This document shows positions 12,076-24,091 of a DNA stretch of 64,000 bases, piece after piece. Both the position numbers and the translations under genes were made by a program. Source of the stretch: Diphasiastrum complanatum (lineage: Eukaryota; Streptophyta; Lycopodiopsida; Lycopodiales; Lycopodiaceae); contig CM055099.1 in NCBI GenBank assembly GCA_029204225.1, forward strand, positions 51,785,298 to 51,849,297, given 5' to 3'. The notes beneath the pieces are model-generated. The model was given only the letters and a program-made list of their open reading frames with translations. It was not told the DNA's origin and did no database searches. Positions within the stretch are counted from its first letter, which is position 1, and each line of letters begins with the position of its first letter.

Positions 12076-12440
12076 AATTTTGGCTCTCCTATATATGTAC
12101 ATATCATTCTCATTCATATCTGATGATGAATCAAGCTTTGGTAATGTCATAAAATAATGTCAAAATTGGATCTCATGCTATTTTGCTTGTTTTGATATTG
12201 TCTCTCTAACTCGAGTAGAAGGCATTCTTCATACATGATTTTGGTTATGTATTCTCTCTATTTGTGAGAATTAGTTTTGCTTTGATCTGTAGCATTCTAG
12301 ATTTTGCTCTAGCCTCAGATCTTGTGGTAGATTGCAGGATTGCTCTGCAGGTGATCTGTGTGCCACCACAAAGCATGGTCAAGATCATTCACACATTTGT
12401 TGTGGTTCCCCACACGTGTGAAGTTGCTGGTTTTTTCACA
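12076..12440 (+). mobile_element. Ty1/copia 5' LTR segment (family C-like)
   Basis: The segment has TATATAT at 12090-12096, a G-box palindrome CACACGTGTG at 12411-12420, and ends directly at a primer binding site (12441). A stretch at 12123-12196 also occurs at 38799-38860, including AATGTCAAAATTGGATCTCA, which shows that this is dispersed repeat sequence. The left boundary is uncertain. Confidence 0.5.
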
Positions 12441-12452
12441 TGGTATCATACC
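12441..12452 (+). promoter_or_regulatory. Variant primer binding site
   Basis: TGGTATCATACC shares the first eight bases of the tRNA-iMet complement and then diverges. It lies at the expected point between LTR and the gag-bearing leader. Confidence 0.5.
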
Positions 12453-13209
12453 ATGCTTTGAATGCTACTAACATCAGGTGTATGAAGATTTTTCTATCAA
12501 TTCAAGCTAGGAAGCTGTTTAGCAGTGTTTTGCTATCTTTTCTTGAACAATTTTTTGGTGAATGAGGTTAGAACTGATATTTTCAGTCCAAAATAGAGGA
12601 TGTATGGAATTCTAACTTTTTACACGTGTGAAAACCAGAATATGTCATTTGACTCTATCTCCTCTATGTTAGATCCAAAGATACTGACATTATAGCTTGT
12701 TGAAAGCTAGAAGAGTCCTCTTTCCATTGCAATTGGTTTCATTTCATTCTGATGATGCTAGTAGGAGTTGTAAGCTCTTAAAGAGGGTAGGGAGAGACCC
12801 AAAACCTGAGTGGACACTTTTTTATTTGAATATGTTGCATGCATGATTCATCATTCATAGTATTGGTACTCAATCTAAGATAGAATTGTCATAGACACAT
12901 CATTTCACTCAAAGTGTTGTGTTTTGAGTTGAATGTGTGTTTCTCGAGTGTTTTTCATTCATTTGAAACTCGTGAGAAACTTTGACATCAGATTTGTAAG
13001 TGCTTCATCTGTAGATAGAGGCTAGATCCAAATTCAATTTGATTGATTTTTTGTTGTGAGATAGTCTCACATAGCTATTACAAGATTTTGCGTAGGATTT
13101 GGTAGTATACCCAATTATTTTGGTTCCTATAGTGAAAGAGAAGCAACACATTCAATTCCATTTTGTTGTCCAATTTACAAAAGTCTTCACATTCATAGCA
13201 TCTATATGA

Positions 13210-13512
13210 GATTTATTCTTTGAAGCTAGTGAGAGACTAGATACCTTCAACTATTTAGTTTGGAAGGATAGGGTAGAATCTTTGTTGGTTCTCTATGGAG
13301 TAATGGACATTGTATCAGGAATTGAAGTTGAACTTGAAGCTTATGATGAGGCTCAGAGATTCAAAAAGAGAGCAAGAATTGCTCTACATATCATCAAGAT
13401 CAATATCTCTGATGAGATGTTGAGAGAAATAAGTTCATGTACCTCAGCCAAGGAGGCTTGGAATATCCTTAAGTCCATTCATGATGCAAAGAATAAGATT
13501 CTGTTTGGTTAA
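13210..13512 (+). pseudogene. Ty1/copia gag N-terminal remnant (UBN2 type)
   Basis: An open stretch from 13210 reads EASERLDTFNYLVWKDRVES, then LLVLYGV..., and then the helix-rich ISDEMLREISSCTSAKEAWN. It closely parallels the gag at 41516 (EASERLNSTNYAIWKVRMES). No start codon survives: the frame is closed upstream by TGA at 13207. It ends at TAA after NKILFG, so only the first third of gag is left. The preceding 760 bp from the primer binding site is a non-coding leader, as in the 40.8-kb copy. Confidence 0.85.
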
Positions 13513-15113
13513 GGATTATCTAATTAGAAGTGAAACTATCTAAGAAACTGTCTAGACATTGTCTAAGACTCTGACTGTCAATAGCATTATCTATGGAACT
13601 ATCCAAGTGGCTACAATAGTGTCTAAAATAGTCTATCTAAGGAACTTGCTGACCGCTTGGAAGACAATATTCAAAGTTGAACTACTATGATAGCTTATTG
13701 TGAAGACAATTTTTTAACTTCTTTGTCGAAGCCAAACTCTAAACGTATATTATAAGATTGTAACTGACCTTGTCACAAATAATAGATTGAAATTAAGAGT
13801 TACTCTGAATCTAGACATCGAGACACTTAACATTTGTCAGTATGAACCTCATTTTGATTGCTCGTTGTGAGATACCATAGGCCAATTCAAAGAGATTTGT
13901 CACTAACTAACTCGATCCGAGTATTGATTAATCAAATGAGTGATTGAGTGGGCAATCAATCAATTGATTATATGACTGATTGTTATCATTCCATTTTGAT
14001 AGAAAAACTAAGTGAGATCATCACTCATCTTGGACAAGAGTTCAAACTAAAAGCTTCGAAGATTGACATCTATGTGGTCTTTAAATTAGTTGAGATAGGC
14101 ATGCGCACGCACTATCTACATGTATGACAAGATTGTCAAGAAGTTTGGCTTACAATACTAGCATATTCGAATTGCAATTTATGATACTTAATGGCAATTT
14201 AGGACATGATGAATATTATACTAAATTAGCTCAAATTGTAATCATGTATTCTTGGTCGAGTGATTTTGGTGAAGGTTTGAAAGAAGAAGACAAATATTAT
14301 GCTAAATTTCAAATTGAGATAGCTATTTTGATTACTACAAGAGGCCATATGGACCATATCATCTTTAAGGCATCTTTATGTGTTGCGCCACCCAAGCAAT
14401 TTTCTTGATAGCAATGTTACTAGAATATTAGGTTTTCATTAAGCATAACTAGAATATACATGGATCAGATGTTGGCATGTCTTTAACAAATTTTATTATA
14501 TTTGTTCAGTACATTCGGTCTCATAATGATTACTTATGATGTGGTATAGAGTAGCTGGCTATAGTGTGTATATGTCATCGACGATGTCATCATCATCAGA
14601 TAACAATTCATCTCATGATCGCAACAACAGGTATATATTGTTATTGATATTGACATCAGTTGCACTTTATTTGGTATCTGAATATGATTGTATAATTTCT
14701 CTTGCAAATTTATTCTTACAATGACATTTGATTGGAATTATGAATTCTAGGGAAATTATCGTACCTCCACGTATTTAGGGATCCTGATCTAAGGTCAATC
14801 TTGGAGAATCACTTAGCTTCATTTAGACAATCCATTAGATGAAAAAACTACTTTTCAAAATAGAGAAAATAATAATTCCTAAGAAGTATCTAGGAAATAT
14901 TAACTTATCTAGCCAGGAACTATTATTTCCATTTCTTCTAAAATTTCAATCTAGGAAGCATTTCAAATTTTTTTTCTATTGACACATGCACACATAAAGC
15001 CATGTACCACCTTAATTACTGATTTTCTGACCATTTTTGCTACTTAGGCCAAGTTCCTCATCATTTTTCATTTACCTCATTAGTGTACGCAATCAAGCTT
15101 TCAAGTTTTATGC
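13513..15113. other. No gene recognised
   Basis: No pol motif follows the gag remnant. Short internal repeats of a CTAT(C/G)TAAG(G/A)AACT type lie at 13530-13650. A 94-codon frame at 14124-14408 has no recognisable domain. Confidence 0.4.
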
Positions 15114-15221
15114 TTGCTTTCTTGCTCACCGTGCACTACTATTGTAGCCTATCATTTGTTGCGATCATTTGCTTGCTACCATTCCGCGATCACCAAGCTA
15201 AAACCTTTACAATCTAGTACA

Positions 15222-16241
15222 ATGGCTTCTACTCAGTGCATGATACCAACTAACATCAATCGGAAAGTGTGCAACAAGCTTAACCTTAAAGAATTTCAAA
15301 TGTTAGCTGATCGATGCGGCCTTGACTACACTTTAATAGTCGATCCATCCACAATCCTGATTGAAGCTAGCAATGAGCTCATTTAGGAGATGATTGAGGT
15401 CACGGAGGTTGTAGTTTTATCACAGGCCCGTGGAGTTAAGATGGACATCTCGGAGGCGACATTTGCTGCCATGCTCCACTTACCAAGTAAAGGATCAGTA
15501 CCTCCAGCATTATACAGGGAGGATATTGATGAAGCTAATCTCTTTCACGAAAAATTTTATATGATGAGAAAATGATATAGAATTTCTATAATCAGAGACT
15601 TGGCTTTGAAATTTTTTTGCAAATACTGCAACCAAGTCCTCTTTGCAACGGACGCGGACGCAACAATTGCAGTCACAAACATTGGAAAACTGCTCTTGGC
15701 CATCAAGGAAGAGCAGATAAATTTTGCTGCCATAGGCTTTAAGGACTTCCACATGTTGATGAAACATGGCAAGTTTGCAACATATGCAACTCACATTTTT
15801 CACTTGTGTTGCCTGCATTATAGCATTTTGATGTTAAGGGAATTGACACTGCTAGAAAAGAGGAAGACCACACTTGCAGCTCCACAACAAGTAGATCTTA
15901 CTACTATTGAGATTGTTGACATCATAGGTGATGCAGGGACAAGTCAAGTCGTGCAGGACTTGTTGTCTGCAGCTTCTGATGTTGCTGCAGACACTAACAT
16001 GGCAGATGCAAAGAACGTGGAGGATGACAATCAGGACGCTGCTAATTTCAGAGTTGAGCAGGTCCATGATGAAGCCATCCAAGTCTCTAATGCCGAGAAG
16101 GATACCACCACCACCACTGATATTGCTGATACTAAAGGCACACCTGATCAAGCAGAAGTAGAGCAAAAGGACCTGACTCTGGAACCAGATACACCTTACT
16201 GGTTGGCGGATATGAACCCTGACGTTACATTGTACATATAG
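15222..16241 (+). pseudogene. Unidentified protein gene interrupted by two stops
   Basis: A single frame of 340 codons starts at an ATG in a strong plant context (TACAATGGCT) and is broken only by TAG at 15384-15386 and TGA at 15573-15575. It encodes MASTQCMIPTNINRKVCNKL, a mixed helical region, a Cys pair (KFFCKYCNQVLF), a Cys/His/Leu-rich segment near residue 195-210, and an acidic Asp/Ala/Thr-rich tail with DTTTTTDIADTKGTPDQAE. The layout resembles gag-like or 'plant transposon protein' N-terminal regions followed by a low-complexity tail, but I do not recognise the family. The last codons lie inside a copia LTR (from about 16225), so the true C-terminus was cut off. Keeping one frame over 1 kb in AT-rich DNA argues for a real former gene. 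Confidence 0.45.
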
Positions 16242-16388
16242 TTGTTCACTCAGACAACCCATGCATGACCTAGGTTGTCGTTGACGGGACGCGTGTCTCG
16301 TCGACTTGCCTTGTGGCGAGGTCAACTGATCCTTATTAACTGATAGGACCCATAGTACAGTAACACAATGATTCTACTTTAATTCTAA
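16225..16388 (-). mobile_element. Copia family A 3' LTR, truncated
   Basis: This matches the LTRs at 55811-56081 and 56582-56854 (shared GTACATATAGTTGTTCACTC). It lacks about 110 bp that the other two have at the low-coordinate end, so its own 3' terminus is missing where it abuts the interrupted reading frame. The other end, AATTCTAA, adjoins a polypurine tract (minus strand AAAAGGAGAGAG). Confidence 0.85.
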
Positions 16389-16400
16389 CTCTCTCCTTTT

Positions 16401-16417
16401 AAAGTAGAGTCTACTTT
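16401..16417. repeat. Short inverted repeat beside the polypurine tract, family A
   Basis: AAAGTAGAGTCTACTTT has 8-base arms around one base. The same sequence sits at 56093-56109 and 56866-56882, so it is a conserved part of this family rather than chance. Confidence 0.7.
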
Positions 16418-16445
16418 TTATAAAGTCATATACATAGCTTTAAAA

Positions 16446-17235
16446 TTAACAAACTTTAAGTACAGAAAGCTTTGATCTAAACTTATCAAACTTTTCTCCA
16501 ACAAGTGGCTTAGTGAAAATATCAACTAGTTGTTCTTCCGTACTACAATGAACAACATGAATTTCACGACTCAACAGCCTCTCACGTATAAAGTGATACT
16601 GAATCTCAATGTGTTTGGTTCTCGCATGAAACATTGGATTCTTTGCTAAATGAATGCCACTCTGACTATCGCTATGTAAAGTTGTGGGATTTTTCTGCTT
16701 CATGCCAACTTTTTCCAAGATTTGTCTCAACCATATAGCTTCTTGTGCTGCATTACACATTGCCTTATACTCTGCTTCTGTGGTGGATAGAGCAATTGTA
16801 CTCTGATTCTTACTAGACCAGGAAAAGCAACTACCACAAAACTGGAATACATACCCTGTGGTGGATCTATGATCATCATAGTCACCTCCCCAATCCGCAT
16901 CCACATAGCCACACAACTCAGGTAAACCCTCATGCTTTCTGTAAATCAAGCCATAATCTGAAGTGCCTTTCACATAACGCAAAATGCATTGAGCTGTCTT
17001 CCAATGCATTTCCGTAGGTGCTGCCATAAACTGACTTACAATGCCAACAACATAGCATATATCTGGTCTAGTCGTGGTAAGGTAGATCAAGCTCCCTACT
17101 AACTACCTATACAGTGTAGCATCAAATAACTGTGATTCATCAAGCTTAGAAAGCTTTTTACTTGGTTCAATAGGAGTATTCACTGGTTTTCAATCCTGCA
17201 ACCTAAACCTGTGCAGCAACTCTTTGACATTCGAG
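16446..17235 (-). pseudogene. Copia family A RT end and RNase H
   Basis: The minus-strand frame from 17090 encodes the connection TTTRPDICYVVGIVSQFM and a full RNase H: GYVDADWGGD (first Asp), STTEAEYKAM (Glu), LHSDSQSGIHLAKN (Asp), then TKHIEIQYHFIRERLL and a DIFTKPL ending, with stop at 16446. Upstream to about 17235 the frame continues as the RT end (LFDATLYR) but with in-frame stops at about 17101 and 17180. RNase H itself looks intact, so this copy is fairly young. RT, integrase and gag are absent. Confidence 0.92.
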
Positions 17236-17602
17236 AGTACTCTAAACTATGTACCTAGTGGTTCCTTCAACTTCCAATGAGAGTTTATAAAATTTATCTT
17301 TCCACTCATTAATGATTTGGTACTCTCTATGACAAACAATAGATTCTTCAATTGATGAGAAAAAGTTTTTTCAAGTGTTGTGTCCAATCCCTGAACATCT
17401 CAATTTTTAGATGCTCGATAGTGAGAGACTAGGAACCGTATATTCCAACGAGGTATCCTAGCCAGTGGTCCTAAGTGAATATGCCAGTAGGTTGAGTTTT
17501 CAGCTCTAAATGGTATATTCCAACCATGTCGAGTATATACCTATCTCCTGTATTCCAAGGAGATAGGGTGAGATTATCAATTCAATATACAGATTCACAT
17601 AT
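17236..17602. other. Junction region between two convergent copia remnants
   Basis: No coding motif. A short word GTATATTCCAAC recurs with variation near 17440, 17510 and 17555. Confidence 0.4.
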
Positions 17603-18740
17603 ATGACTTCTGACTATGCCTGCAGAATGCACAAAAGCATCTATGGACTGAAACAATCCACCAGGCAGTGGTACAAGAAGAAGGATCACGCATTAAGATC
17701 CTTAGGCTTCCAGCCTTTAATGGCTAACTGCAACATTTATGTGAAGGTCATAAGCGGGGAGATCACCATAGTCAGTGTCTACATAGATGACACGCTAATT
17801 TCGTCACAGAGCGACAATCTAATTGCGCAGGTGAAGGCAAATATTTCGAGGCACTTCAAAATATCGGACCTAGGAGAAGCCAAATGCTACCTGGATTTGC
17901 AAATCGACAGAGATCTTCAAGCTAGGAGATTGTATCTACACCAATCAAGATACATTCAGAAGATCATTGATGATTTCGACATGGCAGATTGCAAGAGAGT
18001 AAATACTCCAATGGTTCCTGGCACAGTACTGACCAATGAAGATTGCCAGTACTGACCAATGAAAACTGTCTTAGAGATGAAGCAGAATGGCAAGCAATGG
18101 AGCACAAACCTTATAGAAGGCTTATCGGTTCTTTGATGTACTTGGCAAACAATACATGACCAGACATTGCTTATGCAGTGTTCAGGCTGAGCCAATTCAA
18201 TATCAATCCAGGCCCAATGCACTGGAAAATCGCCAAGAGGATCCTACAATATCTGCAGAACACAAAGATACGGCCTATGCTATTGTCGAGATGCAGGATT
18301 CAAGATTGAATCCTACAATGATACAAGCTGGGCGTCCCTGAAAGATGATAGTAAAAGCATCTCAGGAGGATGCCCCAGCCGATGCAGCTGTTATCTGGAT
18401 CAGCAGAAAGCGGACAATAATTGCCCAATCATCCTATGAGGTAGAATATGTTGATGCAACCAAAATGGCCAACGAGCTGACATGGCTCAGACAATTCCTA
18501 GGTGGACTAGGATTGAACACCGATGAACCGTTGATCCTGCATATGGACAACACCTCCACTATTCATTAGACAAAAGACTCAGTGTTTGACTCCAAAATGA
18601 AGCACATCGCCATCAATTATCACTTGATCAAGGATTTGGTTGAGAAGGACGACGAGCTGAAGACCGTCTTCATATCGACAAAGCATATGGTAGCTGGTAT
18701 CTTTACGAAGACATTGAATAAGGCAATGTTTGAAATGTAG
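17603..18740 (+). pseudogene. Ty1/copia RT C-terminal half and RNase H remnant
   Basis: The frame begins at the RT motif YGLKQSTRQWYKK, then VYIDDTLISS (catalytic YIDD, a conservative change from YVDD), DLGEAKCYLDLQIDRDLQ and KRVNTPMVPG, ending at TGA 18053-18055 just where CAGTACTGACCAATGAA is tandemly repeated. Beyond it other frames give LIGSLMYLANNT*PDIAYAV, WKIAKRILQYL, the RNase H core AVIWISRKRTIIAQSSYEVE, LHMDNTSTIH, and IFTKTLNKAMFEM*. At least three frameshifts or stops break it. Everything 5' of RT motif YGLKQ is missing. Confidence 0.9.
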
Positions 18741-18772
18741 AGAGCCGGCTTAGGAATCAGGAAAATACACGG

Positions 18773-18990
18773 TTCAAGAGGGAGCTGAAGAAACATTGAG
18801 TTTCTATTTCAAAGCCTAATGTTCATAAACTCATTGTCAGATTAGCGGTAGCCATCTGTAGCTCGGAGGATGATTGATCACGACTTGAGACAATCATAAT
18901 GACTTGTGTACACTAAACCTATAAAATACAAGCTCAAAGATCACTCTTATGCTTTCATAAGCATAGTGAGAGAATTCCACCCTATGGCAC
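18773..18990 (+). mobile_element. Polypurine tract and start of the 3' LTR
   Basis: AAGAGGGAGCTGAAGAAA at 18776-18793 follows the RNase H end and is followed by TG at 18797, the likely LTR start. A TATA-like CTATAAAATAC lies near 18919. The right LTR boundary is not identifiable. Confidence 0.45.
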
Positions 18991-21204
18991 CATTATCAAG
19001 GATTTAATCGATTAAATGGGTCTCTTGCTCTAAGTATGTTTTACCTCTAGTAAAAAGGCCGATCCAAATTTGATTTGATTCACCCAATGACTTTTTTTCC
19101 TTGATGACTAGGATCTAAGACTCACTAGTTGTGTGGCCATGTTCATCACAATCTAGATTATCTACTACCAGAGGGATGAGCCTAAATTTTTTGGACTTGT
19201 CTAAGGTCTTTTCTCTCTCTAGGAACTGATTTGAGATTCGCTAGCCTGCCTGAACACTCCACTCATTGTAGACTATTTTTTCTAAGGAGGACAAGTCAAA
19301 TTGAGAATTTTGATCTTTTTGGCCATGTCATCATTAAACCTTATTCATTGTGAATAATTTGGAATTGTCTTCCATTGTTGATCTATCCATTTTCAAATTT
19401 GATACAAGTACTTTATTGTTTTGATCACAAATTCATTTCAATTTCCTATTGTACAACATTTTTTTATCTCATTTTCTATTGTACCATGATATAAATATCA
19501 TTTTGATCTAAGTGTCATGTCATCAAACTGTATCTTGTTCAAATCTAATTCATGCCCTAATCCAGTTGTATCAAGTATGATGTGATTGCCAAAACTCATA
19601 CTCAAGATCAAGACAATACTTTTATCACTTGATCTTGAATTCAACTATCTAAATTTGACATTTTGCTTTTCATCCTCTTGTACATGTGCTTGATATTCAA
19701 GTCTGATGTGTCAGTGCACTTGTAACACTTTGTCATAAGCCCCTTTGAAGATTGTATTGAATAATGCTTGATGTACTTCTTGTACCCTCCTAATTCATTA
19801 ATTAATTTGTGACTTAAGCCTCTTAGAAAGTTGTACTATCCTGACCACACATCATCCATACTTCTCACTTTCATTCAACAAGCCTTGCTTACTAGAAATA
19901 CAATGCACCCTTGAGACCATCATCCATCAAGTCTTGCATTGTTTGTATATGTACCATCTTTCAGTAAACTTACCTGAAGTTGTGAGAACCCTTGTAAGTA
20001 GTACACTCAGCATACGTGAACTTGTGACACTCCATCCAAGACCTTAATCATTCATCTGGCTTTTCAGATAGATAAATATAATACTTATATAGTGCACATA
20101 TCATTCTCAGTAAGTTGCCTAGGTCTAGTTGGCAATTGTATCTACATATCCACATCATCATAATTGTCTTCTTACAACATCGATCCACCTCAACCATGTT
20201 GGATCTAAGTATCACATCTGATCTATCAAGCAAGGATGATTTATGGACATCACCACATCTACAAGGAAAAGAATTGGTAGTACTACGATGCATTACAACT
20301 AGGATATGAAATTGATCCAAGTTGATGATTAGCCACCTTTATGTTTTAAACTCCCATTTTTGTGAATTTGCCTCATAATGGTGATGGATAGCAGCTGAAT
20401 AATGCTCAGAGAATGTTATAAGAGGGGCAAATCTCAGAGCTTTAAAGTTTAAACCAGGAAAAGGTTGTGGCATGATCAGCAAAGAGGGTATGAGATTTTT
20501 TAATGGTGGAGATAGTCAAGATGGTTACAGAATTCTCAGATTAAAAAACATAGGTTATATATGACCACAATTTTTGGGCCAAGTAGATATAGCATCATTC
20601 AGTTGTGGAGGTTTGGACAAAACTTGAGGTTGGAAGATTGTTTTCAATGTAGGCTATTGCTAGTAGTCCCTAGGTCTCGACTGTCCAACATGATAGAAAG
20701 AAGTCATGTATCATCCAATTTTCAAAAAGTATGTATACATGAGACTTAGTGAAAGATGATCTCAACAGAGTATTACGAGACCATCCATAAAATGCTTAAA
20801 ACTGGAGATGTTTTTCTCGTGATGAGTGCAGAATTATCAGTGATTTTTGAAAGTTTCCTACCTTCCATGTATCTATGTCATGATTAGAAAATTCCTGAGG
20901 AAATGTAGTGACGACTGGCCTAGTAGCTACTTGAGAGAGATATTTAAACTCTTTAATGCAAGTGACTTCCTGTTGAATGATTTGATTGCTAAACTATGGG
21001 CATAATTTATTCTGCCCGAACTTTTGGTCCTCTGTCCAAACATGATAAAGTCTGCTCTGGGTGTACCTTGTGGACAATATAGTCCTTTACAACGTATGTG
21101 AGTATCATGAGCATCAACAAAGCTGAATTGTAAGACAGCTTATGCATAAAGATTAATTTTTTGTGAATACATAACATTAGGCTCACAATTTCGGCACTCC
21201 TCAG
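18991..21204. other. No gene recognised
   Basis: This could hold the rest of an LTR, missing upstream exons of the DHHA1 gene and their introns. I translated the stretch and found no DHH motif or other conserved exon. Confidence 0.35.
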
Positions 21205-21326
21205 GAAGGGCAAATAAAGGGAAATGTTACAGACCCTTGGCAGCTGCAGTAAAGGAACTTGAAGATAAGAGTCGACTAAAGAATAGTCTTCGGAGTTTGG
21301 ATGATGACACTACTGAAGTAGCTCAG
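21205..21326 (+). CDS. DHH-family phosphoesterase, penultimate exon (DHHA1 domain)
   Basis: An acceptor (CACTCCTCAG) is followed by an open exon that reads ...ELEDKSRLKNSLRSLDDDTT and ends GCTCAG|GTTTTT. Plant DHH phosphoesterase-like proteins have, near their C-terminus, a stretch of the form 'DKSKLKISLRS...EDTT.ISQ' immediately before the GGGGHR motif, and this exon matches that order. The exon closes in phase 0 and joins the next exon at 21602 in frame. DHH proteins cleave phosphodiester or pyrophosphate bonds; the DHHA1 part binds substrate. No upstream exons with the DHH motif were found, so the gene is a 5'-truncated fragment or its other exons are too diverged to see. Confidence 0.6.
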
Positions 21327-21601
21327 GTTTTTCTCACATTCCTTTCTCTGCATGTGGCCATTCTATCCAAGTTTGGAATCATGCCTATTCATGTCACATG
21401 TGGCTTTTGCATGTAGTTGCAACTAGTTAGTTGTGGAATGCAGTTTGAGCCGTTTTGTTGGATACTTTGTTTTAAAGCTCTATGTCTGAACTCTAAAGTA
21501 AGCTAGATGACATATTGGTTTAGTTTTAGACAACTTCTGCTAGTTGTTCCTGCTAATAATTTTTATTTTAGAGATTGATACCATTGTATGTGAACTTCTA
21601 G

Positions 21602-21679
21602 GCCTATGGTGGTGGAGGACATCGAGGTGTGAGCTCATTCATGATAGATAAACTAGAGTTTGAAAAGCGGCATTCATAG
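21602..21679 (+). CDS. DHH-family phosphoesterase, last exon with GGGGHR motif
   Basis: After the acceptor GAACTTCTAG, the exon reads AYGGGGHRGVSSFMIDKLEF and ends with TAG 26 codons in. GGGGHR followed by small residues, then 'SF' and a closing 'EFE', is the signature of the DHHA1 domain, which grips the substrate phosphate. Phase 0 matches the exon at 21205-21326 across a 275-bp GT-AG intron. No stop or shift interrupts the two exons. The usual Asn/Ala after GGGGHR is Gly-Val here, and the terminal Trp common in plant members is Arg. Confidence 0.7.
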   Translation, partial: AYGGGGHRGVSSFMIDKLEFEKRHS

Positions 21680-24091
21680 TGGGATGCTATCATATGATTC
21701 ATTGTTTCCCAGAAAAAAGTGCTTTTGTTCTTGGTGACGATTGAAAGAGGAGTGTTATTTTTGGATGTCATGGTGCAAAAGAAAGGAGATTCATGCGAGA
21801 TTTGGGGGTTAGAAAAGTATCAAGAACAAAGCCATGAACCAAATTTCAGTTGAATACAACATAGCTTATAAAAATCTCAATTTTGTACTCCAGCATAAAG
21901 GATCTCTCTCTGCTCCCCACCCTTAGTGAAGACCTGCTGGGATCCTCATTCACCAACTTTCTTACTGGTTGATTGATATCTGCACATAATGGACCTTATG
22001 ATGCTGTACTATACGGCACATGGCTCACCATTAGCTGCAATTATCCTCCCTAGCAAATCGTGGGGATATGATTCTAGTTCCCAGTTTTGACGACATTATT
22101 AGCTTATCTTGCTGTGCTAAATGACTAAATGGAGAGTTTTTACTTTAAGTACCAAGTACCGACTGATCCTGAAGTTTTTGCCAGATATTGGTGTATTGTC
22201 ATATCATACGTTGTCTTATAAAAATGTCTCAAGACCAAACGAAATTTTTATAACGATCATCGCTTCTAAGCATAGGTCTGCATGGACCAATCAAAGCTGC
22301 TTTCAGACATGAGAACTTCATCCGTGTTTGTTTAGCTTCACATCCCATGAGGATTCAAGTTGTGGTTCAATTAAGACAGAGATATTTACATGCATACTTT
22401 TAACTTGCTCCTAAACAAGTGAATTGCGGGCAGACGTGTATGAAGATTTTTTTCATGTCAACACTGGTAAGAAAACTAAAAGGTCATATTAAACGTTTGC
22501 CAAGCCAGAGAACCAGGCCCAGTGGATTGGCCACAAGGCCGCATGGAGAAACAGAAAAAAGAGAAAAGGCCGGAAAAATAGTTTTTCTTTGGATGTGAAT
22601 ATTTCTACTAGAAATTATATATTCCTACTAACAAATCTTTGCAGTTTTGTTGACTTGAATGCAAAGTTTCTGATGTGGACTGCTGTTTACATTTTAATGC
22701 AGTTGTTTGTACACATGGTTCACAATTAGAACTTCCCACATCCAGATTATCAGATTTACTAGGTTTTGGTTTATTTTTTGATTGAGATGACCATCTCTAG
22801 CATATCTTGTAGGTTTTTGAGTTTAAAAAAGATGTAGAATTTTATAGCTGATAGATGAGGACAAACAACAAATATCAGTTGCTATATGTGCCTATATATG
22901 GCAGTGCTTCAAAGGGAGTTTTACCATATGGTATCAAGTTTGTGTATTTTGGACCATCATTCATGGGAGTGTGAAAATCATTATTAAAAGATTGTGACCC
23001 TAACATAGTACCCTAGTTTGGTTGAGGGCTTGCGACATACGATAGATTTGGTGGCTGATCATTGAGAGACCGGTTCTTGGAGAAACAACTCAAACGACCA
23101 GAAAAAGTGGTTCTGAATCTTATTAGGAATGATCCCTCTTTCTATTTGTCATCACTACGAACCAATCACATAATCAATCATTCCACCATAATGATGCTTG
23201 TTTGCAAACTCTCCTTCCAGTCATAAGCTGCGTGCAAGAGCTCTCTACCTCACAACCTTATTCCATGCAGTAAACATATACATTCCATACCCACAAATAC
23301 TCACCTGCAAAGATACACATAATCATCTCCAAGCTTGTCTTGTTGTATGCGACCTTTGGGTAGTCCCTCTCCAAGAATGACTCCTCTCTCAAGGCTTAGC
23401 TTCCTTTCATAGGCTTGAGCCATTACACTAGGACACTTACCCTTAAAGGGTAGATTAAGGCGTAGAGGATTATCCCAAATCGATGCCAATCCAGTCAGGT
23501 CCAATCTAAGACATAATATTGCATGGACTTAATTTCAACTTAATTTGGGTGTTTGTTTGAGACAGAACGGATGTCATAGCACTTTTTGAGTAGGATGTTT
23601 TATGCTATCACTTCCAAGCCTCAAATTTTCATCTAGATTGGTACTTGAATGGATTAGGATATAGTTGCCCGTTCTGGAACGGAATGCTCCAGAACATGTT
23701 CCGTTCCGAAACTTGGCCAATTTTTTCTTTTTTAAATACGTGACTTTTTAACAAAGGAATTGAGACTCAGGACAGAATCAAGATATATAGCATGGCTCAG
23801 ATAACGATTCTAGCTCAGATATATATAACGTGGCTCAAATAGTTTTTTCTTATAATCTTCACATGGTTTCACATAAACTTGGCATTTCTGATATAACAAT
23901 CAGGTGTAGAAGAGGCAGACAAGATTAATAGGAAGCTCACCGACTAAGGAAGATCTTGCAACTTGCTAGCTCCTAGCAAATAATTGCTTGCCTGTTGGAT
24001 TCATGCCTTCATGTTTCCAAAACATATCTATTTTATCTGTGAAAAATAATAAGCTCTACAATCCACTTTTACAATAGTAATTTGCAAGTAG
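21680..24091. other. No gene recognised; one dispersed repeat copy at 23659-23753
   Basis: Short chance frames only. The repeat at 23659 begins GTTGCCCGTTCTGGAACGG and is related to copies at 2.80, 26.99 and 34.19 kb. Confidence 0.45.

Noticed and set aside
13530-13990. Possible CRISPR-like or regulatory repeats (CTATCTAAG and CAATCAAT words)
   Set aside because: Spacing is irregular and the words diverge; this is simple low-complexity sequence in a eukaryotic genome.
15852-16325. 157-codon minus-strand frame opposite the unknown 15-kb gene
   Set aside because: It is the shadow of the longer plus-strand frame, which has the better start context and extends over 1 kb.
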